Both the position numbers and the translations under genes were made by a program. The notes under the pieces are model-generated. The model saw only the letters and a list, made by a program, of their open reading frames with translations, was not told the origin of the DNA and did no database searches. From the NCBI RefSeq assembly GCF_024499015.1, contig NZ_CP098604.1:620001-684000 (forward strand): a DNA stretch of 64,000 nucleotides, read 5' to 3'. Origin of the DNA: Xanthomonas hortorum pv. pelargonii (GTDB taxonomy: Bacteria > Pseudomonadota > Gammaproteobacteria > Xanthomonadales > Xanthomonadaceae). Every line of letters begins with the position of its first letter. Position 1 is the stretch's first letter. This document shows, in pieces, positions 59,594-64,000 of this stretch.

Positions 59594-60118
59594 ATGCGTA
59601 CTGTCCGTCCTGTCCTGCTGTCCCTCGGCCTGCTCTCGACCATTGGCGTTGCCACAGCAGCGGATACCACTACGTTCAACGTCAAGATTGCTGTCACCAA
59701 GGCCTGCACCATCACGGCGGCGTCTGCGACGGACGTCGACTTCGGCTCGGTGTTGTCCACCTCGACCGCCAATGCCGACGCCAACGGCAGCGTGACCGCG
59801 CAGTGCACCGCGTTGACGCCGTACAACATCGCGTTGAGCGCAGGCAGCAATGCCGGCACCGCCAACGACGTCACCACCCGCCGCATGAAAAACACCGATG
59901 CACTGGTCACCACCAACAACTTCATCGCCTACCAGCTGTATCAGGATCTTGGACGCAGCACGGTGTGGGGCAGCACCAGCGGCACCAATACGCTGAGCCG
60001 TACCGCCACCGGCATCAACCAGGTCTATCCGGTCTACGGTCGTGTGACCAACCCGTCCGCCAACAATCCGGCGACCGGTGCGTACCAGGACACGATCACC
60101 GCCACGATCGTCTATTGA
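59594..60118 (+). CDS. Csu-type pilin, spore coat U domain
   Basis: The 174-residue product uses the Met at 59594, with AAGGA 7 nt before it. It has a signal peptide (LLSLGLLSTIGVATAA) and one spore coat U (SCPU) domain: TFNVKIAVTKACTITAAS, VDFGSVLS, VTAQCTAL (paired Cys) and a YPVYGRV end followed by DTITATIVY, the donor-strand region. It is the major or minor subunit of a Csu-like archaic chaperone-usher pilus. First gene of a rightward operon with a chaperone, usher and tip gene. Confidence 0.9.
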   Translation: MRTVRPVLLSLGLLSTIGVATAADTTTFNVKIAVTKACTITAASATDVDFGSVLSTSTANADANGSVTAQCTALTPYNIALSAGSNAGTANDVTTRRMKNTDALVTTNNFIAYQLYQDLGRSTVWGSTSGTNTLSRTATGINQVYPVYGRVTNPSANNPATGAYQDTITATIVY

Positions 60119-60126
60119 GCGCGCGC

Positions 60127-60897
60127 ATGCCCTTGCACCACCGCCTGTCGTCTCGCATGCCGGCGTGGCTGGTCACGACCGGAATGGTCTTGACGCTCGC
60201 GCTGAGCAGCGCCTTGCCGCTGCTATCGGCACGCGCGGCCAGCCTGCAATTGGCACCGACCTCGCTGACGCTGAGCGCAGAACAGTCCGCCGACGGGTTG
60301 TGGCTGAGCAACAGCGGCGGCGTGCCGGTGCAGGTGCAGACCCGCGCCTATCGCTGGACCCAGCGCGACGGGCAGGACCAGCTCGACCCGACCCAGGAAC
60401 TGCTGGTCAGCCCACCGATGCGCACCTTGGCCGCCGGCGAGCGCCAGCTGATCCGGGTGATCCGCGCCGGGCCTGCGCCGACCAGCCAGGAAGTCTGCTA
60501 CCGCATCATCGTCGACGAGTTGCCCAATGCCGATGCCGACCGCAAGGGCATGCAGTTCGTGCTGCGCTACTCGGTGCCGATCTTCGTGCTGCCGCCCGGA
60601 AAAGCCGAGCCCACGCCGACCTTGAGCACGCAAGTGGTGGCCGGCAGCGACGGCAATGCGCAGATCCAGATCAGCAACACCGGCAATGGGCATGCCCAGG
60701 TCGCCGACCTGCAGCATCGGGTCGATGGCGCGACCAAGACCACATTGAACGGACTGGTGGGCTATGTGCTGCCCGGCCAGACCATGCGCTGGTCGTTGGG
60801 TGCACCGCTGGCGCAGTTCGCCCGCGGCACCATCATCGCAAGGATCAATGGTGAGGCGGACGAACGTACCCTGTTGGCAACGCCGACAGCGCCGTGA
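60127..60897 (+). CDS. pilus periplasmic chaperone (Csu-type)
   Basis: The 256-residue product has a signal peptide (VLTLALSSALPLLSARAASL) and the PapD-like two-domain immunoglobulin fold: LAPTSLTLSAEQSADGLWLSN, RVIRAGPAPTSQEVCYRIIVDELP and LRYSVPIFVLPPG. It holds pilin subunits by donor-strand complementation and hands them to the usher. It is 8 bp after the pilin gene and overlaps the usher start by 50 bp. Confidence 0.92.
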   Translation: MPLHHRLSSRMPAWLVTTGMVLTLALSSALPLLSARAASLQLAPTSLTLSAEQSADGLWLSNSGGVPVQVQTRAYRWTQRDGQDQLDPTQELLVSPPMRTLAAGERQLIRVIRAGPAPTSQEVCYRIIVDELPNADADRKGMQFVLRYSVPIFVLPPGKAEPTPTLSTQVVAGSDGNAQIQISNTGNGHAQVADLQHRVDGATKTTLNGLVGYVLPGQTMRWSLGAPLAQFARGTIIARINGEADERTLLATPTAP

Positions 60898-63265
60898 CAC
60901 GGCCCGGTTGGCGATGACGCTGCTCGCGACCGCCACCTGCCTGGGAAGCGCCGCGGCTGTCGATCTGGCCGACGTTGCCGCGCTGCCCGATCAAACCCCG
61001 CAAAGCGCCAGCGCACTGCCGCAGACGCTGTATCTGGACGTCACCCTGAATCAGGCCGACCGCGGCCTGGCGCCGTTCGAACTGGTGGACGGCCACCTGC
61101 GTGGATCGGTCGAAACGCTGCGCAAGCTCGGCTTCATCCTGGCCGAGCGCAACGCCGGCGAGCTGGTCGATCTGGATCGCCTGCCCGATGTGGAAGTGCG
61201 TTACGACGCCGCGCTGCAGCGGCTGGCGCTGCAGGTGCCGCTGGCGCAACTGTCGCTTTCCACCACGGTGTTGAAAGCCGAAGAAGTCGCCCCGCCCAGC
61301 GCCATCGCATCACCGGGCATGCTGCTCAATTACGACGTCTATGCCACGCGCAATGCCGGTGCCAGCAGCGTGTCGTTGGCGACCGAACTGCGCGGCTTCG
61401 GTATCGGCCGCGGCATGGTCGACACCACCGCCGTGTTCCTGGCCTACGACCGCCCGCAGGACCAGCGCTGGCGCAGCGAAGCGGTGCGTCTGGACAGCGC
61501 CTGGCAGATGGATTTCCCGGATACAGCCACCAGCCTGACGGTCGGCGACTTCTACAGCGGCTTTGTCGACTGGAGCCGTTCGATCCGCCTGGGCGGCGTG
61601 CAGATCGGCCGCAATTACGCCTTGCAGCCCTATCGCGTGTTGACGCCGACGCCGAGCTTTCTGGGCGAAGCGGCGGTGCCTTCGACCATCGAGCTGTATG
61701 TCGATGGCCTGCGCCAATACAGCGGCCAGGTGCCGGCCGGGCCGTTTCAGCTGGCCGCACAGCCGGGCATCAGCGGCACCGGCCAGGCGCAGATCGTGGT
61801 GACCGATGCGTTCGGCCGCGTGCGCCGGCTGGACTTCGCGTTCTACGGCACCCCGCAACTACTGGCGCGCGGCATTTCCGAATGGTCGGCCGGGATCGGC
61901 CACCTGCGCCAGGACTACGGCGTGCGCTCGTTTTCCTACGATGCGCGCACGGTCGCCAGCGCCACGCTGCGCAAGGGCCTGCGCGACGATTTCACCATTG
62001 AGGCGCATGCCGAAGCCGGCGGCGGCGTGGTCAATGCCGGTGCCGGCGGGATCTGGCTGCTCGGCGTGGGCGGGGTGTTCAACATCGCCTATGCGCATAG
62101 CCAGATGGATGCGCTGCGTGGCGGCCAGTACGTGCTGGGCTATGCCTGGAACAACCGTCGTTTCAACTTCAATCTCGGCACCCAGCGCACCCACGGCGAC
62201 TACCGCGACCTGGGCGCGCTGCAGGGCGCATTGCCGGCACGCATCAGCGACCGCGCAGTGTTCGGCGTCAACGTCGCTCCGATCGGCTCGCTCGGCACCA
62301 GCTACGTGCGGCTGAGCTATCCGCAAGGCGACACCTCGCGCTATGCCAGCGTGTTCTGGTCGCGCAGTTTCGGGCGCAACTGGGCCGCCAATCTGTCCGG
62401 CAATCAGAACCTGGACGTGCGCAGCGATCGCAGCCTGTATCTGTCGCTATCGACCACCTTCGGCGAGCTGCGTCAGGCCAGCGCCTCGATGCAGCGCAAC
62501 GGCAACCGCACCGGGTTTGTGGCCGATGTCAGCCAGCCGTTGCCGGGCGACGGCGACCTGGGCGGCATCGGCTGGCGCCTGCAGGGGCGTGCCGGCGACG
62601 ATGCCAGCGGCGGCTTGGCCGAACTCGGCTGGTTGAACCGGGTCGGCCGCTACAACCTCGGCGCGGCCAATCAGGATGGCGACAACTTCGGCTATGCCAG
62701 CGCCAGCGGCAGCCTGGTCTGGATGAACGGGCGTGGCTTTGCCGCGCGCGATATCCAGGATGCCTTTGCGGTGGTGTCCACCGACGGCCAGGCCGGCATT
62801 CCGGTGCGGCTGGAGAATCGCTTGATCGGCGTCACCGATGCGCGCGGCACGCTGCTGGTCACCCCGCTGCAATCGTGGCAGCGCAACCAGTTGTCGATCG
62901 ACACCTTGAACCTGCCGGCGGATCTGCGCGTGGACCGCGTCGATACCGCAGTGACGCCGCGCCAGCAATCCGGCGTCGCAGTGCGCTTCGGCATCACCCG
63001 CGTGCGCGCTGCGATCATCGTATTGCACGACGCACAAGGCGCCCCGCTGCCGGTGGGCAGCGTGGTGCAGCGTGAGGGCGATGCCGAACGCGTGGTGGTC
63101 GGCTACGACGGCGAAACCTATCTGGACAATCTGCAGAGCGACAACCGCCTGCTGGTCGACTTGCCGCAGGGCCGCTGCAGCGCGCAGTTCACCTATCCGG
63201 TCAACCCGAGCGGCATTCCGCGGGTGGGACCACTGCAATGCGTCACCGAGCAGAAAACGCCATGA
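60848..63265 (+). CDS. pilus outer-membrane usher (Csu-type)
   Basis: The 805-residue product starts at ATG 60848 with AAGGA 6-10 nt upstream, overlapping the chaperone gene by 50 bp. It has a signal segment (AMTLLATATCLGSAAAVD), an N-terminal chaperone-binding domain (LYLDVTLNQADRGLAPFELVDG), a large beta-barrel, a plug region (ELYVDGLRQYSGQVPAGPF) and a C-terminal domain. It assembles and threads pilins through the outer membrane. The overlap implies coupled translation. Confidence 0.94.
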   Translation: MVRRTNVPCWQRRQRRDTARLAMTLLATATCLGSAAAVDLADVAALPDQTPQSASALPQTLYLDVTLNQADRGLAPFELVDGHLRGSVETLRKLGFILAERNAGELVDLDRLPDVEVRYDAALQRLALQVPLAQLSLSTTVLKAEEVAPPSAIASPGMLLNYDVYATRNAGASSVSLATELRGFGIGRGMVDTTAVFLAYDRPQDQRWRSEAVRLDSAWQMDFPDTATSLTVGDFYSGFVDWSRSIRLGGVQIGRNYALQPYRVLTPTPSFLGEAAVPSTIELYVDGLRQYSGQVPAGPFQLAAQPGISGTGQAQIVVTDAFGRVRRLDFAFYGTPQLLARGISEWSAGIGHLRQDYGVRSFSYDARTVASATLRKGLRDDFTIEAHAEAGGGVVNAGAGGIWLLGVGGVFNIAYAHSQMDALRGGQYVLGYAWNNRRFNFNLGTQRTHGDYRDLGALQGALPARISDRAVFGVNVAPIGSLGTSYVRLSYPQGDTSRYASVFWSRSFGRNWAANLSGNQNLDVRSDRSLYLSLSTTFGELRQASASMQRNGNRTGFVADVSQPLPGDGDLGGIGWRLQGRAGDDASGGLAELGWLNRVGRYNLGAANQDGDNFGYASASGSLVWMNGRGFAARDIQDAFAVVSTDGQAGIPVRLENRLIGVTDARGTLLVTPLQSWQRNQLSIDTLNLPADLRVDRVDTAVTPRQQSGVAVRFGITRVRAAIIVLHDAQGAPLPVGSVVQREGDAERVVVGYDGETYLDNLQSDNRLLVDLPQGRCSAQFTYPVNPSGIPRVGPLQCVTEQKTP

Positions 63266-64000
63266 ACCTACGCGGCCTACACGGCCTCTGGCGCCTGGTG
63301 ATTGCACTGGCTATCGCGATGTTATGGCTGACACCAAGCCAGCGCGCGCAGGCCGACACCACGTGTACCGTCACGCTGGGCACGCCGCTGGCGTTCGGCA
63401 ATGTGGCAGCCAATGGCACCACCGATGCAGTGGCAACGCTCAACGTCTCCTGCGCAACCGCCGCGCTCAGCGTCCTGGGCTACGCACAAGTGAGCCTTTG
63501 CCTGGACCTGGGGCCAGGCAGCGCCAGCAGCGGGCTGTATGCACCACGCCGCATGCTCAACTCCACCAGCGACAGCCTGGACTTCCAGGTCTACAGCGAT
63601 GCCACGCGCACCCAGATCTGGGGCGCCACGGGATCCACAACGCCGTCGCCGCGCACCTTGACGCTGTCGTACGGCGTCCCGGTGATCACCGGTGGCTCGC
63701 AGACGGCCACCATCACGCTGTACGGGCGCATTCCGGCCAACCAGATCCTGTCGGTCGGCAACCACACCAGCAGCTTTGGCGGCGCCGACACCGTGCTGCG
63801 CTATGCCTACAACGAGAGCATCATCGGCGTCCCATCGCTTCCGGGCAGTTGCATGGCCGGCGGCAGCGGCGCCAAGACCGCCAGCAACGCCTTCCCGTTC
63901 ACCGCCTCGGCCAACGTGCCGGCACGCTGCAATACCTACGTCACCACCGACCTGGATTTCGGCAGCATTGCCGGCACCATCAACACCGCCATCGACCGCA
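63262..64000 (+). CDS. Csu-type pilus tip protein, two SCPU domains (partial)
   Basis: The frame opens at ATG 63262, overlapping the usher stop by 4 nt (ATGA), and runs past the window end. It has a signal peptide (LVIALAIAMLWLTPSQRAQA), a first spore coat U domain (TTCTVTLGTPLAFGNVAANG, TLNVSCATA with paired Cys) and the start of a second (GSCMAGG..CNTYVTTDLDFGSIAG). That pair of domains fits the two-domain tip adhesin CsuE. The 3' end is missing. Confidence 0.85.
   Translation, partial: MNLRGLHGLWRLVIALAIAMLWLTPSQRAQADTTCTVTLGTPLAFGNVAANGTTDAVATLNVSCATAALSVLGYAQVSLCLDLGPGSASSGLYAPRRMLNSTSDSLDFQVYSDATRTQIWGATGSTTPSPRTLTLSYGVPVITGGSQTATITLYGRIPANQILSVGNHTSSFGGADTVLRYAYNESIIGVPSLPGSCMAGGSGAKTASNAFPFTASANVPARCNTYVTTDLDFGSIAGTINTAIDR

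Overview
The window is about 64 kb of GC-rich (clearly above 60 %) proteobacterial chromosome and almost certainly comes from a Xanthomonas. The grounds are the protein set (Xanthomonas-type M3 and M20 peptidases, GH3 glucosidase, class I fumarase, TonB-dependent receptor, amgK-murU), the gene order map-glnD-dapD-arsC-dapE next to asnB, and the intergenic repeat types (GTAGGAGCGC hairpins, CCCCTCTCC hairpins, GGGAATC heptamers). The species cannot be fixed by eye. There is one tRNA (Leu, CAG) and no rRNA, prophage or CRISPR array. The only intact mobile element is an IS5/IS427-type insertion sequence at 8959-9772.

Layout. 0-11 kb: a flavin/redox pair (apbE plus a frameshifted membrane flavoprotein reductase), a HutD-like protein with a Ser/Gly insert, a secreted helix-hairpin-helix protein, an M20 peptidase, the peptidoglycan-recycling pair amgK-murU (murU frameshifted), the IS and outer-membrane phospholipase A. 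11-25 kb: housekeeping and stress genes (sterol desaturase family, Tat-type carbonic anhydrase, GST, fumarase, ABC exporter, Fpr, glutathione peroxidase, Dcp, a MarR regulator and lipoproteins). 25-32 kb: rhomboid protease, POT peptide transporter, M14 carboxypeptidase, GH3 glucosidase, tRNA-Leu. 33-38 kb: a marR-OMF-emrA-emrB tripartite efflux operon facing an AraC regulator. 39-49 kb: parC, tpm, bfr, a penicillin-acylase homologue, a TonB-dependent siderophore receptor with a probable Fur box, and a beta-helix protein. 49.5-59.3 kb: a leftward nitrogen/lysine block map-glnD-dapD-orf-arsC-dapE, then asnB. 59.5-64 kb: a Csu-like spore-coat-U chaperone-usher pilus operon, cut by the window end.

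The two most interesting signals are non-coding or regulatory. (1) asnB is preceded by what reads as a complete transcription attenuator: a 30-codon leader ORF with eight Asn codons in clusters, a 12-nt segment inside it complementary to the terminator, and a perfect 20-bp terminator palindrome followed by seven T. (2) A dispersed element of about 105-110 bp occurs five times (2.9, 3.2, 12.5, 33.0 and 41.4 kb). It folds as an outer stem enclosing two hairpins, and compensatory base changes between copies preserve the stems. Further points are a histone-H1-like Lys/Ala-rich extension on DapD, a sigma-54-type promoter before the pilus operon, and low-complexity expansions in two neighbouring genes near 2-4 kb.

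How the genes work together: glnD (nitrogen sensing), dapD/dapE (lysine and diaminopimelate) and asnB (asparagine) form a nitrogen-linked amino-acid and cell-wall cluster, while amgK-murU recycles cell-wall sugar. The Dcp, M14, M20 and POT proteins suggest scavenging of peptides. ApbE would flavinylate exported redox proteins.
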